Shown in pieces: positions 1 to 7,909 of a DNA stretch of 54,378 bases. The stretch is from Opitutus sp. GAS368. GTDB lineage: Bacteria; Verrucomicrobiota; Verrucomicrobiia; Opitutales; Opitutaceae. The position numbers were made by a program, and so were the translations under genes. The stretch is taken from contig CAMDOO010000011.1 in NCBI GenBank assembly GCA_945903545.1, positions 1 through 54,378 on the forward strand, read 5' to 3'. Within the stretch, counting starts at the first letter, position 1; every line of letters starts with the position of its first letter. The notes beneath the pieces are model-generated. The model made no database searches and was not told where the DNA came from. It saw nothing but the letters and a program-made list of their open reading frames with translations.

Positions 1-32
1 CGATCCCGGCTGAGGCACCGCCTCAGCCCTAC
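1..32. repeat. Hairpin at the window edge, probably part of a dispersed repeat
   Basis: Positions 8-16 (GGCTGAGGC) and 20-28 (GCCTCAGCC) form a perfect 9-bp stem with a 3-nt loop, followed by CTAC. Read on the minus strand it starts GTAGGGC and then folds, like the repeat at 19769-19839. The window may therefore begin inside a dispersed repeat of that type. Confidence 0.5.
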
Positions 33-71
33 CCCCAAGCGCCAGTCCCATCTCCAACCCACCCACCCAAC

Positions 72-1193
72 ATGAGTACCCGAAACCAACCTCCCTTCCG
101 CGCCGACCACGTCGGCAGTTTTCTTCGTCCCCTGCCTCTCCTGCAGGCCCGGGACCAGTTCCGCGCCGGCACGATCACCGCCGGCCAGCTGCGGGCGGTC
201 GAGGACACCGTGATCCGCGAGGTCGTGCGGATGCAGGAGGAAATCGGCCTGCAGGGCATCACCGACGGCGAATTCCGCCGGACGTACTTCCACATCGACT
301 TCCTCGAGCAGCTCGAGGGGGTCGAGGCCCGCGGCGGACTCACCGCGCATTTCCACCGCAAAGACGGCGGGGACCTCGAGTACGCCCCGCCGGTCCTGCA
401 TGTCACCGGCTGCGTCTGCCACAAGAACCCAATCCAGCTGCGCGATTTCCAATTCCTGAAATCGGTCACGACCCGCACGCCCAAGGTCACCATCCCGTCG
501 CCCACGATGCTGCACTTCCGGGGCGGGCGTGCGGCAATCAGCCAGGAGGCGTATCCTGACCTCGAACGTTTCTACGCCGACGTGGCCGCCGCCTACAGCG
601 CGGAGCTGAAGAGCCTGGCCGCGGCCGGCTGCATGTACGTCCAGATGGACGACACGAATCTCGCCTACCTCTGCGACCCGAAGATGCGGGAGGGGGCGCG
701 CCAGCGGGGCGACGATCCCGACGCACTGCCGCGGCTCTACGCGCGGCTGATCAACGCGGCGATCGCCGACCGCCCCGCGGGCATGACGATCTGCACGCAC
801 CTCTGCCGGGGAAACTTCAAGAGTTCCTGGGCGGCGGAAGGCGGCTACGAGCCCGTGGCGGAAGTGCTGTTCAATGAACTGAAGGTGGATGGTTATTTCC
901 TGGAGTACGACGATGCGCGGGCGGGGGACTTTACCCCGCTGCGCTTTGTCCCGCGGAACAAGATCGTGGTCCTCGGCCTCGTCACGACCAAGGTCGGCAC
1001 GCTGGAGACGAAGGACGACCTCAAGCGGCGGATCGACGAGGCGGCGCGGCACATGCCGCTGGACCAGATGTGCCTCTCCCCCCAATGCGGCTTCTCGAGC
1101 ACGGTCCATGGCAACGACATCGCCCGCGAATCGCAGATCGCCAAGCTCAAGCTCGTGGTGGAAACGGCCCGCGAGGTGTGGGGCGGGGTCTGA
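72..1193 (+). CDS. MetE C-terminal-domain-like methyltransferase (YxjG/YxjH type)
   Basis: A 373-residue protein resembling the C-terminal catalytic barrel of cobalamin-independent methionine synthase, the size of stand-alone YxjG/YxjH-type proteins. The N-terminus has the RADHVGSFLRP motif typical of the family. All four expected zinc ligands can be placed: His243 and Cys245 (THLCRGN), Glu278 (FLEYDD) and Cys339 (SPQCGFSS). It should be cytosolic and transfer a methyl group to a thiol such as homocysteine. The natural methyl donor is uncertain, because the folate-binding N-terminal half of full MetE is absent. ATG at 72 starts the conserved motif region directly. No Shine-Dalgarno sequence is seen. 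Only 71 bases lie upstream and they show no riboswitch. Confidence 0.85.
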   Translation: MSTRNQPPFRADHVGSFLRPLPLLQARDQFRAGTITAGQLRAVEDTVIREVVRMQEEIGLQGITDGEFRRTYFHIDFLEQLEGVEARGGLTAHFHRKDGGDLEYAPPVLHVTGCVCHKNPIQLRDFQFLKSVTTRTPKVTIPSPTMLHFRGGRAAISQEAYPDLERFYADVAAAYSAELKSLAAAGCMYVQMDDTNLAYLCDPKMREGARQRGDDPDALPRLYARLINAAIADRPAGMTICTHLCRGNFKSSWAAEGGYEPVAEVLFNELKVDGYFLEYDDARAGDFTPLRFVPRNKIVVLGLVTTKVGTLETKDDLKRRIDEAARHMPLDQMCLSPQCGFSSTVHGNDIARESQIAKLKLVVETAREVWGGV

Positions 1194-1208
1194 GGCGGAC
1201 TCATGCAG

Positions 1209-1358
1209 TTGGCCCGCGAATGAACGCGAATCCACGCGAATGAGAACCGGAAGCCCCAACCGGATCGATTCCACGGAAAAAGGAGGTCATTTTGGTTTGG
1301 ACTACCCGAATGTCTTCCTCAGGTATTCGTGCCCGTTGGCGTGAATTCGCGGGCCCAA
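1209..1358. repeat. Family A inverted repeat (GCGAATGAACGCGAAT words)
   Basis: The left arm (1209-1246) contains GGCCCGCGAATGAACGCGAA, and the right arm (1324-1358) ends in ATTCGCGGGCCC, its reverse complement. The arms consist of repeated GCGAAT words, and about 80 nt lie between them. It fills most of the gap between the methyltransferase and the DUF3237 gene. Similar elements are at 4192, 13692 and 14645. Confidence 0.75.
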
Positions 1359-1403
1359 ATGCATGGTTCCGGCTGGGGAGGCTGCGCACCAATTTCAAAA
1401 CCC

Positions 1404-1955
1404 ATGAATACCCGAACCCTGGCCTCCGCCTTGCTGCTCCTGACGCTGTCCCCGTTCCTCCTGCAAGGGCAGACCTCTCCGGTCGCCCCCACGGCTCCCG
1501 CCGCGCCGAAACTCGAGCTGGCCTTTGAGGCCCACGTCGAGGTCGGCAAACCCGACGAGGTTGGGCCCGTGGCTGGCGGCACGCGCCGCTTGATCCCGAT
1601 CCTCGGTGGCACCTTCAGCGGACCGGGCCTGAAGGGGAAGATCCTGCCCGGTGGATCCGACCACCAGTTGCTGCAGCCCGACGGCTTCACGCAGCTCGAG
1701 GCGCGGTATTTCCTCCAAACCGACGAGGGCGAGAAGATCTACGTGACCAACCGGGGAGTGCGCTACGGCGCGCCCGAGGTGCTGGCGCGCCTGAATGCGG
1801 GTGAACGAGTCGATCCCAGCCTGATCTATTTTCGTTCCGCCGCGACCTTCGAGACCGCCACGCCCCGGCTCCAGTGGATGACGCGGGCGATCTTCGTCTG
1901 CGTCGGCGAACGCTACCCGACGGAAGTTGTGCTCCGCTTTTACCGCGTACTTTGA
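1404..1955 (+). CDS. Secreted DUF3237 family protein
   Basis: A 183-residue protein. Residues 1-23 form a signal peptide (basic MNTRT start, leucine-rich core, cleavage near LLQGQ), followed by a short Pro/Ala linker. The rest matches the DUF3237 pattern: LELAFEAHVEVGKP at the domain start, GGTFSGPGLKGKILPGGSDHQ, and YFRSAATFETATPRLQWM near the end. These small beta-barrel proteins have no established biochemical role. An upstream in-frame ATG at 1329 was not used because the signal peptide begins at 1404 and the extra codons lie in the family A repeat. The gene stands alone on this strand and converges with the acyl-CoA synthetase gene. Confidence 0.8.
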   Translation: MNTRTLASALLLLTLSPFLLQGQTSPVAPTAPAAPKLELAFEAHVEVGKPDEVGPVAGGTRRLIPILGGTFSGPGLKGKILPGGSDHQLLQPDGFTQLEARYFLQTDEGEKIYVTNRGVRYGAPEVLARLNAGERVDPSLIYFRSAATFETATPRLQWMTRAIFVCVGERYPTEVVLRFYRVL

Positions 1956-2044
1956 GGCGGGGCGGGCCCACCGGTCCCGTTTAGTGCGCGGCGTTCCCCC
2001 AGGGAAAGGCAGGAACCGGCCTCAGGGTAGCATGGGACATGACT

Positions 2045-4165
2045 TCAACGGGTCGAAGTCAAGAGGGATTGCGTGAGCATCAGCGCATCCAAGGCCACGG
2101 CTCCTTCACCCTGCGGGTGGACGAGCACGGGATTGAGATCGATTTCAGCGATCGACGGCTCGGAAAGCATGAGGCGTCCGAGCCGGGAAATGATTTCCGC
2201 GACCGCACCGACGTCGAGGGCGGGTGAACCGCGGAAGGCGTGCAGTAGCGGCGCCTGCTTGAGCCGGTTCAGCTCGGCGATGATCGCGGGGGGCGCGAGA
2301 TCGGGGGGCAGCAGGCGTACATCTTGCAGGATCTCCGCCGCGACACCGCCGAAGCCGGCGAGGATCACCGGGCCCCATTCGGGATCGTTGCGCGCGCCGA
2401 TGATGAGCTCGACGCCGCGCCGGCCCATCGCCTCGACGAGGACACCTTCGAGGACGAGCCCGGGACGGTGCTGGGCCAGGTTGGCGTGGAGCCGGTTCCA
2501 GCCCGCCGACAGCGCGGACGCATCGGCCAGACCGATGATGACTCCGCCGGCATCGCTCTTGTGACTGAGCTCGGCGGACTGCGCCTTGAGCACGACCGGA
2601 AAGCCGATTTCCGCCGCGGCCGTTTGCGCGGTCTCGACGCTGGTCACGAAACGGCCGCGGGGAAAGGGGATGCCCAAACGACCGAGAATTTCCTTGGCCC
2701 GGTATTCGGGGATCACGCCGACGGCCGGGGGCAGGCCGTCGGCCCGGAGCGGGGCGGGCGTCATCAACGGGGGGCGAGCCGCCCATTCGCCGGTCCGCGC
2801 GAGCGCCCGGAAGGCGCGTTCGGGGGAAGGGAAGTAAGGCACGCCCAGCGCCCGCAGCTCGTCAATGTACTCGGACGGAACCACCGCACCCTCGTCGAGC
2901 CCGGCGAAGATGACCGGCTTGGCCGGCTTCCGCTCGCGGAGGGCGGCGAGCAAGGGGGGGAACTTCAGGGCGGCGGTCGTGCGGTCGGTCTGGATGATGC
3001 CGAGCACGATCGAGCCGAAACAAACATCGTCCAGCAGGGGCGCCAGAGTCCGCCGGTAAAGGTCGGGGTCGACCAGCGGTTGGGCGGTGAGATCGAGCGG
3101 GTTGCTGACGGGGATGAAGTCAGGCATCGCCGCCCGCAGGCGCGCGGAGCACTCCCCGGCGGGTGCCGGCAGCGCCAGGCCGATGGACTCGCACAGGTCG
3201 AGGGTGAGGGCCTTGAAGGCGCCGGAATCGGTCAGCACCGCGGCGCCGCCTCCCGCCAGCGCCGGGCAGCGCAGCGCGAGGTCGAGGACATCGCCGAACT
3301 CCTCAAGACCGGACGCGAGCAGCACCCCGGCGTGCTCGACCTTCGTGCGCATGACCTCGAAGTCACCGGCCATGGCGCCGGTGTGCGTGGTGGCAGAAGC
3401 CCGGGCGGCTTGGGAACGGCCCGGATGGAGCAGGACGATCCGCTTGCCGGCGGCCCGCGCCCGGCGGGCGGCGGCGAGGAAACGGCGGGGCTGGCGGAAT
3501 TGCTCCACGATCAGCGCGATGACCCGGGTGGCGGGATCGTCCACAAGGTACTCGGTGAAGTCCTCCACGCCGGTCGCCGCCTCGTTGCCGGTCGAGATCG
3601 AGAACGAAAGGCCGAGGCCGCGGGCGAGCAGGTTGATCTCCAGCACCGCGGCCATGGCACCGCTTTGCGAGATGATGCCGATGCCGGGCCGGTCGCCGAG
3701 TTTCTCGGCCGGCATCTCGATGAAGGTGAGCGGCACGCCGTCAACGAAGTTGACGAAGCCGAGGCAGTTCGGCCCCTCCAGGACAAAACCATGTTCCCGG
3801 GAGAGGCGGGCGAGCTCGCGCTGCTCGGCGAGGCCCGCCTCGCCTCCCTCGGCGAATCCGGCCGAGAAGACGATGATCGCGCCGACCTGGCGCGCGGCGA
3901 GCTCCCGGGCGGTCGCGAGCACCGCGGCGCGCGGGATGGCCAGCACCGCGACGTCGATGCCCGGGGGAAGTTCACTGACCGAGCCGCAGCATTTGCGCCC
4001 GCCGATCTCGGCGCGCTTGGGGTTGACGAGATGGATTTCTCCCCCGTAACCGGCGCGTTCCAGATTGGAGAGCACCGAGGCACCGAGGGCGCCCGGGGTG
4101 GCCGAGGCCCCGACGATGGCAATCGAGCGGGGCCGGAGCAGGCGGTTGAGGGATGGGGTGGTCAT
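2045..4165 (-). CDS. NDP-forming acyl-CoA synthetase (acetate--CoA ligase family)
   Basis: A 706-residue fused alpha-beta protein of the ADP-forming acyl-CoA synthetase family. Residues 1-140 are the CoA-binding fold (RSIAIVGASATPG, LEGPNCLGFVN). Residues 155-290 are the succinyl-CoA-synthetase-like part with SQSGAMAA and the phosphohistidine loop THTGAMAG (His261). About 490-700 is the ATP-grasp domain (GFPVVLKAQS, LSHKSDAGGV, EIDLNPVLV). It activates a carboxylic acid to its CoA thioester, or runs in reverse to make ATP. The substrate cannot be read from the sequence. ATG at 4165 was preferred to an upstream ATG at 4213 because the family begins there and the extra codons fall in repeat DNA. 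It is third in a minus-strand set after thiolase and dehydrogenase/hydratase genes. Confidence 0.85.
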   Translation of the reverse strand: MTTPSLNRLLRPRSIAIVGASATPGALGASVLSNLERAGYGGEIHLVNPKRAEIGGRKCCGSVSELPPGIDVAVLAIPRAAVLATARELAARQVGAIIVFSAGFAEGGEAGLAEQRELARLSREHGFVLEGPNCLGFVNFVDGVPLTFIEMPAEKLGDRPGIGIISQSGAMAAVLEINLLARGLGLSFSISTGNEAATGVEDFTEYLVDDPATRVIALIVEQFRQPRRFLAAARRARAAGKRIVLLHPGRSQAARASATTHTGAMAGDFEVMRTKVEHAGVLLASGLEEFGDVLDLALRCPALAGGGAAVLTDSGAFKALTLDLCESIGLALPAPAGECSARLRAAMPDFIPVSNPLDLTAQPLVDPDLYRRTLAPLLDDVCFGSIVLGIIQTDRTTAALKFPPLLAALRERKPAKPVIFAGLDEGAVVPSEYIDELRALGVPYFPSPERAFRALARTGEWAARPPLMTPAPLRADGLPPAVGVIPEYRAKEILGRLGIPFPRGRFVTSVETAQTAAAEIGFPVVLKAQSAELSHKSDAGGVIIGLADASALSAGWNRLHANLAQHRPGLVLEGVLVEAMGRRGVELIIGARNDPEWGPVILAGFGGVAAEILQDVRLLPPDLAPPAIIAELNRLKQAPLLHAFRGSPALDVGAVAEIISRLGRLMLSEPSIAEIDLNPVLVHPQGEGAVALDALMLTQSLLTSTR

Positions 4166-4191
4166 GGATGAGCCTAAACCAGAACGATTCA

Positions 4192-4346
4192 GTTGGGCCC
4201 GCGAATTACGCAAATGAACGCGAATTACTCAGGAGAACCGGCCTTGGCGGCACTTTCGAACGCTGCCAATTTTTTGTGGGGTGTCTCATTTGGCCGGAAA
4301 AATGATGGCTTTCATTCGTGCTCATTCGCGCAATTCGCGGGCCAAC
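4192..4346. repeat. Family A inverted repeat between the acyl-CoA synthetase and hydratase genes
   Basis: The left arm (4192-4228) reads GGGCCCGCGAATTACGCAAA and continues with GAACGCGAAT. The right arm (4311-4346) is the reverse complement of the same word series, with roughly 80 percent pairing over about 35 nt by eye. It occupies almost the whole gap between the two genes. Confidence 0.8.
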
Positions 4347-4357
4347 GCATGAGTCGG

Positions 4358-6439
4358 CTAAGACTGAAACTTGGACCAGGCTTCACCCACCCGGCCCTGG
4401 CGCACTTCCGGGCTGCCCATGAACTCGGCCGAGAGCTGCGCCTGGATCTCGAGTGCCTCGGCGAGCGTGGCGCCGCAGGAAGCCTCGACCGTGCGCAGGA
4501 TCGCCCGCCGTGCGACCTCGGTGGCCGGGGCGGCGGCCCGGAGCGCGGGCAGGGCGCGGGTGACTCCCTCGAGCTTGCGTTCGTTGAAAGGCCGCTTGGT
4601 GACGGATGTTTCTCCCTGCGCGATCTGCCAGCAGGTCTTGAGCGCGTCCGTCATCGGGCCGGCGAAGTCGACCAGCCAACCGGTGCCGTCCTTCGCCTTG
4701 ATTGATTTCCCCTCCAGCAGAAGCTCGAGCAGCTTGGACCAGAGCGCCGGCGGCGTTTTCCGGAAGACCCAGTGGCAGCCCTCCATGCCGGGGACCACGG
4801 GCAAGGTGACCTCCGGCATGCCGAGGTCGCAGCTGTCGAGCGCCACCACGTAATGGCAGTGCTCCAGCAGCTCGAGCATGCCGCCGAGGCAGCGTTTGCC
4901 GTTGATGAAGGCGACGGAAGTGCCGAACTCGGCGTGGAACCGGCGGGCGGTGAGGGACCAGGTGCGGCTGATGGCGATACCCTGGGCGGGATCCTCGAGC
5001 GCCGGATAAAAGTTGGTGGTGTCGGCTCCTACCAACTGCCCGGCGAGATGGAAATCGCCCGTCAAGATCACGCGGTCGATTTTTTGCCCCTTGAGCCAGT
5101 CAATGGCGCGGTTGAGCTCGGCGTTCACCTCATGGCTGTAACTTTCACGGCCGAGGGTGATGACGCCGACGCGGCCATCGTGCTCGGCATTGACGTAGAG
5201 CTGCTGCCACTCGGCTCCGCCCAGCTGCTCGAGCACCTCCGGGTGCCACGGGCTTTTCGCGGCGGCGGGATGGAGGCGGTGGTAAGCTTCGACGGTCCGG
5301 ATGACATTCTCCTCGCCGGCCTGGCGCATCAGGAGCGGGAGACCGCCGGTGAACTGGGCGCAGATCTCGCCGATCGCGTTCATCTGGGCGAGCTGCGCGC
5401 GCTTTTCATGAACCATCAGCGCGGTCATCTGGAAGAGCGGGCCGAGGATCCAAGTGCGGAGGTTCTCTTCGCCGGCGGCATCGAGCGTCCAGTTGACCAT
5501 CGGGCGAAGATGGGCGGGCGGGTACCAGTCCTGGCCGCTTTCCTTTCGCGCCGCCATGGTGGCGGTGGGGGTGAAGAGGTCGCCGTAGTTTTGCCCCAGA
5601 TGCTCGAGGCACGACCAGGTCAGGAAATTCGAACCCTTGGCGCCGATGACGTCGTGGGCGCGGAAGGGATTGGGCCCGACGACCCGGCGGAGGAACTTGT
5701 CGATCTTCCAGAACGGCATGTTCGTCGCCTCGTGGTAGCGGATGCCGGCCTGCGTGAGGCCGGTGAACAGCACGTCGAGGACGAAGGACCAGTGGTCGCC
5801 GACCATCATCGGGACCAGGCCGAGCGACCAATAGAGCTGCGTGATGGCCGAGGGCTGCCCCTCGACGACCTCCCAGACCTTGTTGATCTCGTGCGGAAAT
5901 GCGGGATGCGTGATGCTGACGCCGAGTTCGCGTGAAGGGAAACCGGAGGTCACCGAGCGGATCTCGATCTCCGGGAACGACGAGCGGAAGAGCCGGTAGT
6001 GCGCGCGCTTCAGCTCGAGGACCTCGGGAATCGCCTCCAGCAGGAAGCGCGGTTGAAAAGCCGCAAGCTGAGGCGGCAGGCGCGTGCCGTCGTACGTGAG
6101 CTGGGTCACGTTGCCCATGATCCGGGCCGCCTGCTCCGCACCGAACGTCTTCACGAGCCCGGGATATTGTTTCGCCAGTCCCGAAGGCCCGCCGGGAAAA
6201 TCCAGTGCCACCACCGGGACGCCGTAGGGTTCGAGACGGGAACCGAGCTGCATGGTCTTGCCGGCTCCGACGATGCCGTTGGCGCCCGAGATCACGAGCG
6301 CACCGCGCTGGCCGGTCGGGCCGAAGACGCGGTCCACCAGGTCCGCTGTCGTCACGGGTAGCGCGCCGCGCGCAAAGATATCCAGGACGGAACCGAGTCC
6401 GAGCGTTTCGAGAGTGGGCTGTCGCAGCTGTTGTTTCAT
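4358..6439 (-). CDS. Fused 3-hydroxyacyl-CoA dehydrogenase / enoyl-CoA hydratase
   Basis: A 693-residue bifunctional beta-oxidation protein. The 3-hydroxyacyl-CoA dehydrogenase part comes first (about 45-350) and includes the substrate-loop His178 (GVSITHPAFPHEINKVWEVV). The crotonase part follows (about 415-610), with FINGKRCLGG for the oxyanion hole and MPEVTLPVVPGMEG containing a catalytic-type Glu. This order is the reverse of FadB/FadJ and like that of FadN-type proteins. The Rossmann glycine motif is unusual (GANGIVGAG, residues 53-61), so NAD binding is inferred. ATG at 6439 follows the thiolase stop by 16 nt, so the two are co-transcribed. The expected role is hydration and oxidation of an enoyl-CoA; a modified aromatic side chain is possible. 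Confidence 0.75.
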   Translation of the reverse strand: MKQQLRQPTLETLGLGSVLDIFARGALPVTTADLVDRVFGPTGQRGALVISGANGIVGAGKTMQLGSRLEPYGVPVVALDFPGGPSGLAKQYPGLVKTFGAEQAARIMGNVTQLTYDGTRLPPQLAAFQPRFLLEAIPEVLELKRAHYRLFRSSFPEIEIRSVTSGFPSRELGVSITHPAFPHEINKVWEVVEGQPSAITQLYWSLGLVPMMVGDHWSFVLDVLFTGLTQAGIRYHEATNMPFWKIDKFLRRVVGPNPFRAHDVIGAKGSNFLTWSCLEHLGQNYGDLFTPTATMAARKESGQDWYPPAHLRPMVNWTLDAAGEENLRTWILGPLFQMTALMVHEKRAQLAQMNAIGEICAQFTGGLPLLMRQAGEENVIRTVEAYHRLHPAAAKSPWHPEVLEQLGGAEWQQLYVNAEHDGRVGVITLGRESYSHEVNAELNRAIDWLKGQKIDRVILTGDFHLAGQLVGADTTNFYPALEDPAQGIAISRTWSLTARRFHAEFGTSVAFINGKRCLGGMLELLEHCHYVVALDSCDLGMPEVTLPVVPGMEGCHWVFRKTPPALWSKLLELLLEGKSIKAKDGTGWLVDFAGPMTDALKTCWQIAQGETSVTKRPFNERKLEGVTRALPALRAAAPATEVARRAILRTVEASCGATLAEALEIQAQLSAEFMGSPEVRQGRVGEAWSKFQS

Positions 6440-6455
6440 GCCGTAAATTCCGGGG

Positions 6456-7652
6456 TCAGCTCACCTTGAACAGGGCGGCGACGCCGATGTCGCCCGCCGC
6501 GCAGCCCATTACGAGGGCATAACCGCCGCCGCGTTCGACGGTTTCCTCGAGGGCCTCGATCACGATGCGGGTCATGGTGGGCGCCTGCGGATGGCCCCAG
6601 ACGAGTGAGGAGCCGGTGCGGTTCATCTTCTTCCAGTCGTAGCCGTGGACTTTCGCAAAGACCGCGTCGTTGACCGCGAAAGGATTGTGGCTCTTCACCG
6701 CGACTATCTGGTCGAGGGCGAGCCCGGTGTCCTGCAGCAGTTTTGCCACTGCCAGGGTCGGGGCCTCGGGCATCAATCCGGGGCCGGAGCGGACGTAAGC
6801 CTTCGCCATGAGCTGAATGTCGATCTCGGGCCGGCGGCTGAGCTCGCGCGCGCGTTCGGGGGTGGCGACCAGCAGGGTGGCGAGTCCGTCGGACGGATGG
6901 GTCTGACCCCCGGCGGTGACGCAGGGCGCGAGTTCGGGCAGACCGCGCAGCGTGTCGAGGGTGACTGGCTTGACGCCCGTGTCCGCGTCGATGCGACCCT
7001 GGACCTTGCCCTTGGGATTGAGTACCTCGAGGGGGACGGCGAAACGGTCGAGGAAGCCGGATTGCTTTGCCGCAAAATACTGCTCGTAGCGGCAAGCCGT
7101 GAGCTCATCGACCTCCCGGCGGTCCAGCCGGTACTTGCGCGCGGTGTTGCCGGCGGTGGCGAGGGTCGCGAAACCGGACCCCGGGTCGAAGCCGAAGTTG
7201 TCCCATACGTCATTGAGCGCGAGGGTCCGCGCCGGCGACCGCCGCTCCGGAAAGATCCCGACGCTCGAATCGCTGGTGCGGTCGAAGGTGAGCACGCCGA
7301 CCACGCCGGAGCCACCGCTCTGCACCTCCATCGCGCCCTGCACCACGGCGAGCAGACCGGTCGCGCACGCCTGCTCCACGTGGCAGCCGGGCACGCGGTG
7401 GCCCAGGACGGCAGACAGCAGCGGGGCATTCGAGAATTTCCAACGCCACGGAATGGTGGAGCCGGCAACGAGGTAATCGATCGCCCGGACGGGAACCTGC
7501 CGCAGTCCCATGATCCGGGCCATGGACTCCGCGGCGAACTGGCCGATGTTCACCTCGGCCATGGCGGAGGACTGCCACGCCGGAAAATAGCTGGTGCCCC
7601 AGGTGCCGTAGGGAATGCGGGCGCGGGGGAAAGGGGAGTCGGGAACCTTCAT
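6456..7652 (-). CDS. Thiolase family acyltransferase
   Basis: A 398-residue cytosolic thiolase of normal length. The nucleophile is Cys96 in HVEQACATG. The C-terminal acid/base pair is His354 (VWGHPQAPTMTR) and Cys384 (MGCAAGDIG). The usual NEAFA motif is changed to SHNPFAVND (residues 321-329), and GHPLGATG to GHPQAPTM, so it lies outside the standard acetoacetyl-CoA thiolases. It should cleave a 3-ketoacyl-CoA as the last step after the downstream dehydrogenase/hydratase. It is the first gene of the minus-strand cluster. The palindrome at 7696-7710 lies 44 nt upstream of its start. Confidence 0.85.
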   Translation of the reverse strand: MKVPDSPFPRARIPYGTWGTSYFPAWQSSAMAEVNIGQFAAESMARIMGLRQVPVRAIDYLVAGSTIPWRWKFSNAPLLSAVLGHRVPGCHVEQACATGLLAVVQGAMEVQSGGSGVVGVLTFDRTSDSSVGIFPERRSPARTLALNDVWDNFGFDPGSGFATLATAGNTARKYRLDRREVDELTACRYEQYFAAKQSGFLDRFAVPLEVLNPKGKVQGRIDADTGVKPVTLDTLRGLPELAPCVTAGGQTHPSDGLATLLVATPERARELSRRPEIDIQLMAKAYVRSGPGLMPEAPTLAVAKLLQDTGLALDQIVAVKSHNPFAVNDAVFAKVHGYDWKKMNRTGSSLVWGHPQAPTMTRIVIEALEETVERGGGYALVMGCAAGDIGVAALFKVS

Positions 7653-7695
7653 CGGGGTGCGGGAGCCGGCGGGATTAACCCGGTCGGCGTGATTG

Positions 7696-7710
7696 CTTAT
7701 GAGTCATAAG
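7696..7710. promoter_or_regulatory. Perfect 15-bp palindrome, candidate operator between divergent genes
   Basis: CTTATGA-G-TCATAAG is a perfect 7+1+7 palindrome in an AT-rich island of a GC-rich gap (7653-7909) between the divergent thiolase and tannase genes. On the minus strand a TTGACG (7732-7727) lies just upstream and could be a -35 box, with a poor -10 inside the palindrome. On the plus strand TATAAC at 7787-7792 could serve the tannase. A dimeric repressor site is the simple reading. No regulator gene is adjacent. Confidence 0.5.
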
Positions 7711-7909
7711 TATATGGCCGCGGCGCCGTCAAACCCGAACTCCCGCGCGGCGGCGTCCGAAATGACTGTTGCCAAGTGTTTTTTTCTATAACCAATTTTC
7801 CCGTTCCGCGACGCCCGCGGCTGCACCCCGACCCTCAGCCCCGCGGCGCCCCGGCCTATCCGGTCCCGGCACGCCCGGGTAAATTGTCTCCCAGAAAATC
7901 CCCCCCCGC

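Noticed and set aside
1-71. SAM or cobalamin riboswitch before the MetE-like gene
   Set aside because: Only 71 nt lie upstream, and they contain just a 9-bp repeat hairpin without riboswitch core motifs.
2324-4171. Long plus-strand open frame opposite the acyl-CoA synthetase
   Set aside because: No recognisable domain; the minus-strand reading has all the synthetase motifs.
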